Notes: generated by a model not told the origin, from the letters alone. 64,000 nucleotides of DNA from Glandiceps talaboti (GCF_964340395.1 NC_135567.1:19308806-19372805); one strand, 5' to 3'; shown: positions 1-10,712, counted from the first letter of the stretch. Made by a program: numbers and translations.

Positions 1-1178
1 CGGATCTTTTCCGGGATTTCCATCATTTCCAAGTTTTCTGTCATTTCCGGGATTTTCTTTCCCTGTTCTATTTCCACCAAAATTTTGATCCATGGAAATA
101 GGATTGGTTCTCAAAACATCCTGTTTTGTAACCATGGCAACACGGAGTCCATCACGTTTTCCGATAGTGTTCACTGGTTTTACATTTTCAGTCACCACAA
201 TCTCATTGCTATCCATGTTTCTCTTTCTGGAATTTTCCATAGGTTCTATATCCCGATGTACAGTATTTCCATCACTGAGTATTTCATTTTCCAGGACTGT
301 CATTGTTTCTGGTCTACCATCCGGCACTGATCGTTCCTGACTTTCTTCATTTTCATCCTCACTGTCATTATCAGTAGGAAAACTATCCTCAATTTCAAAA
401 CATTCAATCATTCCGTCTTCCATCTCTCCGTCTTCTTCCGCATCGCTTATCCCGACTTGTTGCTCAAATCGGACTCTTTTGACAGTAGTTTTCTCACTGC
501 CTTTTTTATCATTAGGGAAAACTGATCTCTTTTCCCTATTTTCATCTGACGTCCTTTCCAGATTATTCATGGAAATTACCGATTTCCTGGGAATATTTTG
601 GGCAGTTTGTTTTGGCTCTGAATTCTGGATCTTATTTTGTTCAGCTATCCCACTAGTTTCCGGCAATAAAAGTTTTTGCAAACTTTGTTTAGCTTCAAGA
701 AATTGACTTTTTGCAACCGACATCTGTTCTACAATTCCACTATTGTTTTCTTTACTCAGATTTTCATTAACAGCTGCCATGTTGACCTTTCCACTTTGAC
801 CTTGACCTTCACTTTGCTCTGTAGAAGTTTCCTCTTTATTTGTAACATCTGCAGTGTTGACCTTTCCAGTTTGACCTCCACTTTGCACCCTGGGAGTTAC
901 ATCTGACCTTGACTTCTTTTCAAGGTCGCTATTGCTTTTGAAATCATCTAAGTCCTGGAAAAACTGTCCAACATCAAAATTATGCGTGTTTGGTATTCCG
1001 TAGGCACCGGAAATATCATCCAAATAAGTACTGTTTATAAGTGAATCCGTATTTTCCCGTTCCGTTTTACTTCCATGAGAATTTCCAGATTCATTGGAGG
1101 GTTTTGTGAACTTGTTTTCCTGGCTGGAAAAGTTGTCAGTTGGCAGTGCGTTGACGTGATTATCAGAAAACAAAGAAT
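1..1178 (-). CDS. Gene A coding exon 3 (large, runs off left edge)
   Basis: An uninterrupted minus-strand frame of 392 codons plus a 2-nt split codon reaches the window edge. Its acceptor is a TTATCATTACAG-type site just right of 1178. The first two bases complete an Asp codon begun by the G that ends exon 2, so the phase fits. The product is hydrophilic, rich in Asn, Ser, Glu and Lys, with no membrane segment or recognised globular fold. Residues about 299-303 (KRVRF, 466-480) match the RVxF consensus of protein phosphatase 1 docking, and a very acidic stretch follows (ISDAEEDGEMEDG). A short duplicated phrase (G-Q-T/S-G-K-V-N) occurs around 790-870. The left part is Gly/Asn/Lys-rich. I do not recognise the family. 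The open frame, good splice site and matching phases make it a confident coding exon; the function is unknown. Confidence 0.85.
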
Positions 1179-4100
1179 CTGTAATGATAACAATAAAAGT
1201 GTTTTGAATGGCCATGATAGGAGAATTCACAAGAAATGATAAGAATCTGTAGGGTAACAATAAAATTGTTTTGAATGGCCAACATAATGTGGGCTCCACT
1301 GTTGTTAAATTCTCTCATTTTAAAAGACTCAAATATGAAAATTGCTAGTTACTATAAAGGTTTGTGATAGAGAGAAGGGACATTCATACTTGTTTGAAAA
1401 TTATAAAGTTATTCTGGTATATAATAATTCTGTCAACTTGTTTTAAATTATCAAGGTTAAATTTCAACTTGTCAATTCATTTATCAAGGAATGATTTTGA
1501 TTTCCAAGACCTTTTAGCCATCTCATGTAAACCAGCAAATTTCCGTGACAGATTGTGTATCATATCATTTGCATGCAGGTTTGCTATAATGTTTTCAGTG
1601 TTTCACTACATTGCAAATACCACTAGTATACATGCACACCGGTGCAAGTAATCTCTGGTACATATTTAATAAAGTTTTCGGTGTTTCACTGCAGTGAAAA
1701 TACCACTAGTATACATGCACACCGGTGCAAGTAATCTCTGGTACATATTTAATAAAGTTTTCGGTGTTTCACTGCAGTGAAAATACCACTAGTACACATG
1801 CACACCAGTGCAACTAATCTCTGGTACATATTTAATAATGTTTTTGGTGTTTTACTGCAGTGAAAATACCACTAGTATGTCCATGCAACAGTGCACGTAA
1901 TCTGTGGTAAATATGTACTGCAGTGAATTGAAAATACCACTTAATGTCCATGCCACAGTGTAAGTAATCTCTGCTACTTGTGTACTACAGTGCAAATACC
2001 ACTTAAAATGTCCATGCAACAGTGCAAGTAATCTGTGGTAAATATGTACTACAGTGAAAATACCACTTTGTATGTCCAGACAACAGTGTAAGTAATCTCT
2101 GGTACATACGTAATAATGTTTTGGGTGTTTCACTGCAGTGAAAATACCACTAGTATGTATATGTGCATGGAACCTTGCAAGTAATCTCTGGTACATGTGT
2201 ACTACAGTGAAAATACCACTAGTAAGTCCATGGAACAGTGCAAGTAATCTGTGGTAAATATGTACTACAGTGCAAATACCACTAGTATGCATGCATGCGC
2301 CACAGTGTAAGTAATCTCTGCTACTTTTGTACTACAGTGAAAATACCACTTAATATATCGATCATACACTGGTGCAAGTAATCTCTGATACATACGTACT
2401 ACAGTGAAAATACCACTTTGTATGTCCAACCAACAGTGCAAGTAATCTCTGGTACTTGTGTGAAAGAATATACTCACCTATAACACTCTGTGATGGGTCA
2501 TTCAAAATCTTCCTAGAAACTTGTGTGAAATGATTTTCGTAGAAATCATTGTGATCATCTTGATTAAAATCATCTAAATCATACTCTTCTGCTGCAGTGT
2601 CCACTTCCTATAATATAAACAAATAATAAATAATAATTTGATGACTCATGTAGGACTCAAAATTAACTTTTTTCTTTGGTAGTCCTAGTGGGCTACCAAT
2701 TTCTAGAAGTGGTAGCCCAAGGATTGTGACCAATAGTCCCATATTCCTGAACTGAAAATCAATTTCCTCTATTGGAAATAGTTGTATTATTAATACTTTC
2801 ATGTCCATAAATCTTCCATCCTCATCACATAATCAGTGATAGCCGAAGTGGGCTACCAGCTGCAGACTAGCTCAGTGCTAACACTAGGCTGGTACTAACA
2901 CCTCACCAGTATGTGTTAGCAACTGGAAGGGTTAATGTCTGCACCAGTCCTATGTTAACACCAGACTAGCTCAGTGCTAACACTAGGCTGACACTAATAC
3001 CTAGGTACCTCACCAGTATGTGTTAGCAACTGGAAGGGTTAATACCTGCAACACTGTGTCCTATGTTAACACCAGACTAGCTCAGTGCTAACTCTTGGCC
3101 TCCACTAACATCTCACCAGTATGTGTTAGCAACTGGAAGGGTTAATACCGGCACCAGCCCTGTGTTAACACCACTCTAGCTCAGTGCTGACACTAACACC
3201 TGGGCTAACACCTCACCAGTATGTATTTGTAACTGGAAGGGTTAATGCCTGTACCAGCCCTGTGTGTTACCAATAACACCAAGCTGACACTGGCCTAGCA
3301 AATCAGTATTAGGACCTGTACACTGTAGGTAGTGTGTCTGGCATCTACATATTTTTTATCAAATTTTGGATAAATTTGACAGCTTTCAAACCAAAATTTT
3401 GATGACAAATCATTGGAAAGGATTAAATCATTGCTTCTAGTCTAAAAGAAAGTTGAAATCTTTCAAAAAGTTGGAAAAGTAAAAAAAATTGTTAAATGTG
3501 TCCTTGTAGAACAGTGAACTGTGAACTACATAAAGTTCTACAGTGAAAAAAATCACTTACATATTATATACTTCAGCGCGGTTGACTCGTACAAACGTTA
3601 CCTGTATGAGACGACACTGCAGTTACCAGATTCAAAGTGTGATAGCGCCTAAAGTTGCGACGAGACTGTGATAAGTACGACAACAACACCGTCTAGAATT
3701 AAGTTTAATTCTGAACTCTTTTACGTGCATACCTTGCACAAAACCGGAGTGATGGAATTTCATGGTTGGATTGACCAGGTCAAAGCAATGGTTAAGTTAA
3801 TCCTTACTAGTAAAACCAATTGACATACACCATGAATACATTTTATGTGTCCACTACAAGACTGATTTACATCAGTTTCATGACACCCCAGCACCATCAT
3901 GAATCGAATACACTATATATCCAACTACAGAACCAACTTGGATCAGTTTCAAGGTACTCTGGCACACTGCCAATAATCTCTATTGTATTGGCCAAACTAC
4001 AGATCATTGTACTCTACGTTCTGATTTTTATCTCTACGTCTTCATGCATTAGCAGACGTCAAATGTGATTCAATTTTGACATTTTTTGTACAAATAACCA

Positions 4101-7100
4101 CTTTTTACAGCAAATTTTGACATGAATATCATGAAAACCTGTATTTCTATTCTTCTGATCTAAAATAAAGTTTAGATTCAACAAAAAATTCAGAATCTAA
4201 AAAAAAAAATAAATATTGTACAAATAACCACTTTTTACAGCAAATTTTGACATGAATATCATGAAAACCTTTATTTCTATTCTTTTGATCTGAAATGAAG
4301 TTTAAATTCAATAAAAAAAAATTCAGAAACAACATTTAAAATTTTTTTTTTATACAAATGATCACTTTAACACCTAAATCTGATATGACTATGTTGTACA
4401 AAAGAATTTGTGAGTCAAGAAATATGTAGATGCTAGACACACTACCTACAGTAACATACTTTGCCATATTTGGGTAATGTGTCCCAGGGCAGTCATTACA
4501 ATTCTCTCCGATGCTAAAGTATGACCAATTGAGAACTTCCCAACCTCGAAAATCCGAGGTTAGTTAATATGCTAAGCTGGTAGAAATGTGTTAATTGGCC
4601 TCATCATCTATATCAACAGAAATAAAGAAGTGTCGGGTATTTGCATAATCTTCTTTTCCATCTTTTCATTGTATGCATTGTGCACTCAGACCACTATAGA
4701 AAGTTGTCTTGCTGCTAGACGTTCGGGCTTTCTCCCGACGAAGTTCGCTGTGATGGCAAACGCCCATCCTTGTCGTATTGTAAATTCGGAATAACACCTG
4801 AGGTCTAGCAGCTAGACTAGGACATGAGTAGCTGTGGCCAGATTCATAGGAAGTATTTATAGTAGGAGCACAGAAACTTCAAAGGCTTATTTATTCTTTA
4901 TTGTTTAGTATAATGTCGTAGCGTTATTTTACAAATTGTGACGCGAACTTGGCTGCTTTATAATGAACACGCAGGACAATAGCTACCTTAGCTCTGAAAT
5001 ATGATTTGAGAACTCTGTCAGCAGTTGTGTCGCAGTTCTCTGAGTGCACATTTCCAAACTTTGACCCGTCTTTTTTACACCTGACCCCATGAAGACGCGA
5101 CATTACACAACTATCCATTATCGGATAAAATCTAATTTTAGACTCTAGGTTAGATGCTTGCTCTGATTCACTTTTTATGATATTATCCTATAAAAAGTAC
5201 TCTGTACGTGCGAAGAGTAATATTAGAGTCTAAAATTCGATTTTGTTGGCGTCTGTGAAATCGCTACCTAGTCTTGCTGCTAGATGTTCGTGCTTCCTTT
5301 CGATACTATAAGCGAACGAAGTTCGCAGTGAGGGCTTGCCTTGGATGTTCCATCCTCGATAGCGATGTTCGGTCGTGTGTCGTATTGTATCGGAAGAACA
5401 TCCGAGGTCTAGCAGATAGACTAATCGCTACCATGAAAAGAGGCCAATGGTTTGCGTGATGTTGAAAATAAAACGTCCATATGATTATTATATTGAAACG
5501 GCTTAGTGAATACACACAACTAGACTATAAACGGAGATGTGTTCCAACTCAGACTCAGACCACTAATGAATATTTTCAGTGGTCTGAGGTTACACAGACA
5601 AAGAACACAAAATTGCAGTCCCGTGCTTTTATAATGTTTTGCACTCGCAAATCCGTGATCAAAGAATGTACACTTGCTATTGAATCCAGGATGAATAAAG
5701 TATAAACGTTGTAAACCTTTCTCGAATATATTCTGACAGTGATGTTGAATTTGAGGGAAAATTCTGTTTGACAATAGAATAGACTAGCCAAGATTACTGA
5801 CTACATAGCTCTTCAATGTAAGTGTGAGCAGTGAAGTGAAAACAGCTAGTGTACTTCCCGTTTCTCGGACAAGGCAACATTATATCGCCCTTCACATGCT
5901 ATTGTTTGTAATTGATAAAACAAAAGGCGTTCTATAGAATATCATATCCCTTCGTCGCTAAAATTAACAGAGACGAGAAAATGACGGAAATGCAAGTTAT
6001 CGAACATTCAGGACAAACACCTTTTTCAGTTAGAAAAACTTCCCTTTTTGAAATGGAGATTAGTCCCCAGCATCATTTTCACAAACCTGCGAAGAGGCCT
6101 TGATTGACACAACATTGTTGTCATGGACACAGTCTATCTGAGAGACATTCCTTACTGTTCACAAATACAGACATTTCTACTAGGCTACATCCATTTCGTA
6201 GGGTCTATGATCCATCTCAGACCGGTTGACCACTAGTGGTCTGAGGGTCCATGTCGCCCTGCTTGCATACGGAGTAAGTCGCCTACAAAGAGACAGTTGT
6301 GAAACCTGGGCTTACCTGAAACGCTAGTAACTAAAGATTTAACGCATCTGTGTTCAAATATCAGCAATAAATCGACTATTTAGTAATTTTACCTCGCCTT
6401 GGCTACAAAAGTACTAGTCCCAGTCCGGAGGACCAGAAATCCCGAAATCACAAGTTCAATCGTAATTTATGCCCAAGTGGACGCCCGATCAAAGGCGGGA
6501 CTTTGAAATCAGTCGGAACTGGAAAAGTTCCGATTTCGACACTTTTTGTGATCGTACCAGCGACTACTATCGTCAAAAAGATGTAAAATGAGTACATATT
6601 CGACCGATTGCTAATATTGATAGTAATATATATTATAAATTTATATGTAATTATTTTGTTATTGGTGCGAAAGTATTTTGTTTTCGCACTCGTTATAGGA
6701 CGGTTACTTTTCGTAGGACGGTGTTGAGCGAAACGCGTGCACCGTCTGCAAGCAGGACTGTCAGCCATGGTACAACATCTGAGCACAGACAAGGAACACA
6801 GTTTCTTGTCTGTGATCTGAGGTACAACTACTGACAATTATCGGATTGAGAGGTGTCAACGAGTTCCAGCAAGATGCTTAGTTTAGACAAACAAGTTTTA
6901 TTTACACATAGCCCCAAAGCGTAGGCTGGTGGCGTTATTCACCATATGGGTACAGGTGTAAGAAGGTGCTAAAAGGTGTTACTTTTAGCATCAGCAGAAT
7001 TGTAATGGTGTGCCCTCTAATGATAGCCAAATTTTGTTGTTGTGAGTCAAAATGAGAAAAACTGACATTTCTTTTGAGTCACCACATAGTAAGAGATAGG

Positions 7101-7437
7101 GGAACATCAATTTTTGCTGTGTCGCTAGACATTGTGTGCGTCACTGGCAAGTCAATTTGGCTTAGAGGGCACACTGTCCCAGGGCGTGATATGGAAAATT
7201 ATTGCCTGGATTTGATGCGTGTGCTCTCCATTGAATTGCGTGGGAAGCAATACTGGGTATATGATAAATTTTGTTCTTACCTCCTTTTGTACATGTTTAG
7301 GAGAGGTGGACACATCATCTAAATCTAAGAACTCGGAGTCAGCCATCTTGGATACCAAGTCTTCAACATATGTCAATCAAACTGTGCATCACTATCACCA
7401 TGGTGATGATGGCTGTCAGTCAAAACTGACAAATCTG
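1..7437 (-). CDS. Gene A, spliced span (5' part of an unrecognised acidic protein)
   Basis: Three exons join in phase: 7281-7346 (22 codons from ATG), 2478-2607 (43 codons plus 1 nt) and 1-1178 (2 nt plus 392 codons). They give 458 residues, and the protein continues beyond the window. The N-terminus has repeated acidic short motifs (FLDLDD, YDLDDF, FQDLDDF), and an RVxF-like motif lies near residue 300. This suggests a disordered scaffold or regulatory protein, which is inference. Intron 2 (1179-2477) is largely a tandem array. Intron 1 (2608-7280) holds several MITEs and repeat fragments. The ATG sits in AAGATGGCTGAC, which resembles both a strong initiation context and a YY1 site. A 5' untranslated part may reach 7437, where a TTATTTTATTTTAG acceptor occurs on the minus strand. 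Confidence 0.75.
1170..1281. repeat. Tandem duplication of gene A exon 3 acceptor region
   Basis: About 44 bp spanning the first exon 3 bases, the AG acceptor and its pyrimidine tract (about 1170-1213) recur 68 bp upstream in gene sense (about 1238-1281) with few differences. The upstream copy also has a T-rich tract ending in CTACAG followed by ATTCTT, so it could act as an alternative acceptor. Its use would add 68 nt and shift the frame. Confidence 0.7.
1591..2470. repeat. Tandem array in gene A intron 2
   Basis: The first units are about 83 bp (starts near 1591, 1674, 1758 and 1840); later units are shorter and more divergent. Conserved parts are a GTAATCTCTGGTAC core and a TTTCACTGCAGTGAAAATACCAC segment containing the perfect 16-bp palindrome TTTCACTGCAGTGAAA. 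The array stops about 10 bp from the exon 2 donor. The long minus-strand frames across it are repeat translations, not genes. The 300 bp between the acceptor duplication and the array is plain AT-rich intron. Confidence 0.9.
2478..2607 (-). CDS. Gene A coding exon 2
   Basis: A 130-nt internal exon: minus-strand acceptor TATAG before GAAGTGGAC and donor G|GTGAGT at 2477. It is read in phase 0 from exon 1 and ends with one nucleotide, which exon 3 completes. It encodes 43 residues, strongly acidic at the start (VDTAAEEYDLDDFNQDD), then NDFYENHF and a more basic QVSRKIL segment. Codon use looks like coding sequence, in contrast to the surrounding repeats. It lies directly beside the intron 2 array. 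Confidence 0.8.
2645..2865. mobile_element. Fragment of the CAGGGCTTGAAATTAAC terminal-repeat family
   Basis: Begins AGGACTCAAAATTAAC, then the TTTGGTAGTCCTAGTGGGCTACC segment also seen at 9.05, 30.5-30.7, 31.07 and 49.73 kb. Its right half is replaced at about 2866 by an unrelated tandem repeat. It lies in gene A intron 1. Confidence 0.7.
2866..3300. repeat. ~100-110-bp tandem repeat
   Basis: About four units carrying ACTAGCTCAGTGCTAACAC, TGTGTTAGCAACTGGAAGG and TGTTAACACC modules. The same family lies in the opposite orientation at 42.96-43.27 kb, with a single fragment at 19.13-19.19 kb. The following stretch, 3301-4077, shows no recognisable feature. Confidence 0.85.
4078..4345. repeat. 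~120-bp direct duplication
   Basis: A TTTTTGTACAAATAACCAC-type segment with TTTGACATGAATATCATG and a run of A occurs twice (about 4083 and 4215) with few differences, and a decayed third start follows. It is non-coding. Confidence 0.75.
4704..4826. mobile_element. MITE copy with TAGTCTTGCTGCTAGA ends (degenerate)
   Basis: The ends are inverted versions of GTCTTGCTGCTAGAC, and the interior matches the element at 5269-5423, including GACGAAGTTCGC. No target-site duplication is visible. The short plus-strand reading frame across it is incidental. Confidence 0.65.
5128..5243. mobile_element. Foldback MITE, ~21-bp inverted ends
   Basis: AAAATCTAATTTTAGACTCTA at the left is matched in inverse at the right with one mismatch, about 115 bp apart. 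No coding capacity. Confidence 0.6.
5269..5423. mobile_element. 155-bp MITE with 9-bp target-site duplication
   Basis: Terminal inverted repeats TAGTCTTGCTGCTAGA (left) and its near-complement (right) are flanked on both sides by ATCGCTACC (5260-5268 and 5424-5432). A 9-bp duplication is typical of Mutator-like or Merlin-like elements; with no transposase I cannot choose between them. The flanking 5433-7005 stretch shows no gene or clear repeat. Confidence 0.8.
7006..7176. mobile_element. hAT-type MITE in gene A intron 1
   Basis: Bounded by GTGTGCCCTCTAA and its inverse AGAGGGCACACTG. It shares its interior (TCACCACATAGTAAGAGATA) with the copies at 15.7, 18.8 and 48.6 kb, two of which have 8-bp duplications. 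Here the duplication is not preserved. It ends about 100 bp from the exon 1 donor. Confidence 0.75.
7281..7346 (-). CDS. Gene A coding exon 1 (start codon)
   Basis: ATG at 7346 opens 22 codons, MADSEFLDLDDVSTSPKHVQ plus KE, ending at the donor GGAG|GTAAGAAC. The exon leaves phase 0, matching exon 2. I chose this ATG for its AAGATGG context, for frame continuity into exon 2, and because the repeated acidic LDLDD motif also occurs in exons 2 and 3. An upstream minus-strand ATG (about 7402) lies in another frame and would make only a 12-codon uORF. Confidence 0.7.
7347..7437 (-). other. Possible 5' UTR part of gene A exon 1
   Basis: On the minus strand a T-rich tract ending in TTTTAG immediately precedes 7437, making a plausible 3' splice site for an upstream non-coding exon. 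The segment has one short uORF. The alternative is that transcription starts close to the ATG. Confidence 0.3.
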
Positions 7438-7621
7438 CTAAAATAAAATAATCCAAACATATTTTCAATTGTCTGGTTGCAAATTATAGTTTTCTTTTTG
7501 ATGACAAAGAAGGCTTATCTGGTGAAATCTACTCAATTCCTTCAGATATTCACATTCAGTATTTTAACTAAAATAATCAAGAACCATGGAAACACGAACA
7601 AGCAGTTCAAAAATTAATAGT

Positions 7622-7702
7622 ACTGATGAGGATCATCTTACAAGACAGATCGACAGTGCATTGCTTAAAAACTTTGAACTGCTTGTGTGTTATAACCTTT
7701 GT
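7622..7702. mobile_element. Arm of a foldback element
   Basis: Matches the arms of the 21.78-22.41 kb foldback (AAAAACTTTGAACTGCTTGTG and flanks), ending at TATAACC. Only one arm is present. Confidence 0.6.
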
Positions 7703-7731
7703 CAATCATGTTATACATTGGTAAGGTCTAA

Positions 7732-8107
7732 CAAAAAAAATTGCATGGTTCCAATTACGCTCAATTTTAAAATAGGTGGGGTAGGTAGATTTTTTTCTTT
7801 TATTTTCTTTTACATATTTTTGTCTAGTGTCTAATTCAGGTAGTTATGTTTTCCGTTGTTTTCCATATGGTCTGTGTTATTGGTTTCTTCTCATCAGATA
7901 TACAGCCATTACAGATTGGAAGAACAGTTTTATATTGTCTTTTTTTAAGTTGATGTCAGTTTTCGCATCCACTATTTCTTGTGAGACTTTTTGCGATTTT
8001 GTTACTTTTGTTCTCAAATATGTAAACAAATGTTTAGGCCTAGGTCGACAGTGAAAAATTAGATGGGGTCAGGTAACCAGAACCAAACAATTTGGTTTAT
8101 TTTAAGC
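7732..8107. mobile_element. Harbinger-like MITE, TAA target site
   Basis: Ends near AAAAATTGCATGGTTCC and the inverse GGAACCAAACAATT, flanked by TAA on both sides (7729-7731 and 8108-8110). It shares about 375 bp with copies at 34564-34944 and 46229-46557 and a piece at 38.2 kb. A 3-bp TAA duplication fits PIF/Harbinger. It has no coding capacity. Confidence 0.75.
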
Positions 8108-8349
8108 TAAATAGTTACTAATTCAAGCATATCAGATACCAATTTACTTCTTAGTTTTGAAGTCAGTGTATCCCTGGATTTCTGACCTACTTCGTCCAAC
8201 TAACAGAAACCATTAATCATGTACAACAGAATGAACATACAGTGTGTGTTACCTATTGAATGACATACCATAAGATAACCCTTGGTATTATGACATTCAA
8301 ACAAAGACACACAACCTCTACTGCCATCTACTCATCTCAAGTCACGTAA

Positions 8350-8600
8350 TCTCTGCAGTTAAGCCAAAAAAAGAAGAATTATTTCTGGTGATAACAGTTT
8401 GTCGAAACTGGTGCGACGACGCAATTTTTTTTTCTCAACAGACCTGTCACTCAGTCTACTATTTATAGCAGTTACTATTCTTTTTATTTAGCACTTTACA
8501 GTAAGTGTGTATGTGGGGGGCAGATGTCATTTACTTGTTCATGATTCACCTGATTGGTTCTATAGTTGTCTTCATTGAAGTACGGAGGGTTATTTTTAGT
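8350..8600. repeat. Dispersed repeat (copy 1 of 3)
   Basis: Shares CTCAACARACCTGTCACTCA, TTCTTTTTATTTAG and GCAGATGTCATTTGCTT-like blocks with 16.67-16.93 and 63.72-63.90 kb. Boundaries are unclear. A 22-bp G-rich run follows at about 8707-8728; the rest up to 9043 is unremarkable. Confidence 0.65.
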
Positions 8601-9043
8601 GTTTCCCCCCGATCTGCAGAGTGCATGGGCTGGACAAACACGAAAAAAAAAGACTAATGCAAGGGTATTTAAGTGATGCTCACGCTGACCAGAAACAATT
8701 CCTTTTGGGGGGAGGGGGGGGGGGGGGGCCTTAAAGAGATTGACTCAGCCCTCTGGCAATTCAAAATAAAGTTTATGTTTGTCATTGCACTTCACTAGAT
8801 TTTCTGAATTGGTAATCCTGTGGCGATACATAAACAATTTCTGTTTACTCACAAAATATTTACATTTAGCGAAAATTAGGAGTGTCACTATTGTAATTGG
8901 TTCAAGTAAAAAATCACTATTCAAATAGAATATACATGTATGTAGTATGAGAACTTATCTATTTAAAAAAATAAGATCATCGTAGTAGTCCATGTAATAT
9001 GTTGAGTGTGTGCTGTGTACTCATGTGAACTAACTTTAATACA

Positions 9044-9174
9044 CAGGACTTGAAATTGACTTTTTTTTCCTTGGTAGTTCCAGTGTGCTACCAATTTCAG
9101 AAAGTGGTAGCCCAAGGATGGTGACTAATAGTCCTATATTCCTGAACTGAAAACAGAGTTACTCTATTGGGAAT

Positions 9175-9261
<87 letters not shown>

Positions 9262-9412
9262 CGTGCGTGCATGCGAGCGTGCGTGCGTGTGTGTGTGTGT
9301 GTTATTAAAATAATGTTTGTAAATCTGCCATCCTTGAAACCATACATAATCAGTGTTAGCCTTAGTGGGCTACTGTCTTTTGACATGTGACTACTGTTGA
9401 TTCCGAGCCCTG
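9044..9412. mobile_element. Complete CAGGRCTTGAAATTRAC element containing a (TG)n tract
   Basis: Left end CAGGACTTGAAATTGAC and right end GTTGATTCCGAGCCCTG are inverted repeats. TACAC occurs on both sides if the left border is taken one base in, which suggests a 5-bp target duplication. A (TG)n/(GCGTGC) microsatellite of about 125 bp (9176-9300) occupies the middle. The rest of the interior (GGTAGTYCYAGTGNGCTACC, AATCAGTGTTAGCC) is shared with other copies. Confidence 0.7.
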
Positions 9413-9957
9413 TACACTCTCAGAATATACATAAATTAATGAATTTTTAAATGTTCTTGTTGTCACCTGTGGATTTATGTCAGTATTAGTGGTAGGAATA
9501 CCATGGAAAACACAGGAAAGGGGCAAAGTTTTTCAAGTGTATTTTGATCGAAACTTTCACTTTTTATATTTACGTATGGAATTTGTAACTGTTTCCATTG
9601 TCAATTGTGGTATTGTGCCAGGATCAGTGCAGGAATACTATGGAAAAGTAAACAAAAGGAAAGAGAATAAACTGTCTAAAGAACTTTTACCGATCACAGG
9701 CTGTTGTTCATGAATTTTAAACCCTTTCCGGTACAAATTGTGCAATTTTTTAAAACTAATGTCTAAGATAGACTAGAAGTTCTTCCTCATGCACTTTTTT
9801 TTTTAACCTTCTTATTGTTTTTTTCACTGGATGACATCCTTGCCACAAATCTTGGCACAATTCCATGGAAAATAAATAGTCTTAAATCCATTCACAACAA
9901 TGTATACAACTTAGTAGAACATGTGAGAATGAATGTTCATGGTCTCTGGGTTCATAG

Positions 9958-10073
9958 TTAGTAATGAAATACTCACAGAGTCAAAATATTTCGATGCTCA
10001 CAAGACATTGGTGAAAATGTGGGATTCACTTCTGAGAAATATTTTGACTCTGTGAGTAGAAATTTCACTACTA
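9958..10073. repeat. Inverted repeat (foldback)
   Basis: AGTAATGAAATACTCACAGA and the following TCAAAATATTTC are matched in inverse by GAAATATTTTGACTCTGTGA and the bases after it, with a loop of about 45 bp. Probably a small foldback MITE. The preceding 9413-9957 holds nothing recognised. Confidence 0.7.
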
Positions 10074-10076
10074 AGT

Positions 10077-10620
10077 AAAACTTGTTTGAGACTGAAAACG
10101 ACATGTGTAACAATAAAACGGTTAGAGTGTTTACCAGATTACATTCCCACTGACTAAGGGACAGTCACACAATGTCACACAAGCTCAGTAAACGAACTTT
10201 TTTTATTTAATAGGAGAAAGGGGTCTGAAATCAACAGTTTTTTAGCACCATAAACCAATTTTCACCATGGTTTACATAATCATACAAATGTGTTGATGTC
10301 TAACTTGTGAATGTTCATTTAGGAGGAAGGGGGTTGGTGAGGGTCTGTAAAACTTGTTTGAGACTGAAAACGACATGTGTAACAATAAAACGGTTAGAGT
10401 GTTTACCAGATTACATTCCCACTGACTAAGGGACAGTCACACAATGTCACACAAGCTCAGTAAACGAACTTTTTTTATTTAATAGGAGAAAGGGGTCTGA
10501 AATCAACAGTTTTTTAGCACCATAAACCAATTTTCACCATGGTTTACATAATCATACAAATGTGTTGATGTCTAACTTGTGAATGTTCATTTAGGAGGAA
10601 GGGGGTTGGTGAGGGTCTGT
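10077..10620. repeat. Apparently perfect 272-bp tandem duplication
   Basis: 10077-10348 and 10349-10620 read as the same sequence, from AAAACTTGTTTGAGACTG to GGTGAGGGTCTGT. The second copy abuts the CT-rich tract. The right part resembles the higher-order repeat at 32.6-34.1 kb (CATGGTTTACATAA, ACTTGTGAATGTTC). Confidence 0.9.
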
Positions 10621-10651
10621 CTCTCTCTTTCCCTCCCTCCCTCCCTCCTTC

Positions 10652-10712
<61 letters not shown>

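Noticed and set aside
85-906. Plus-strand frames over gene A exon 3
   Set aside because: They are shadows of the 392-codon minus-strand exon, which has matched splice phases.
1852-2477. Minus-strand frames of 146 and 70 codons
   Set aside because: They are translations of the intron 2 tandem array, not conserved with gene A frames.
4924-5118. 64-codon minus-strand frame as a gene
   Set aside because: No supporting splice sites or motif; lies among MITEs in gene A intron 1.
6448-6837. 129-codon minus-strand frame as a gene
   Set aside because: Composition is mixed and AT-rich in the middle, with no splice partners and no recognisable domain; likely chance.
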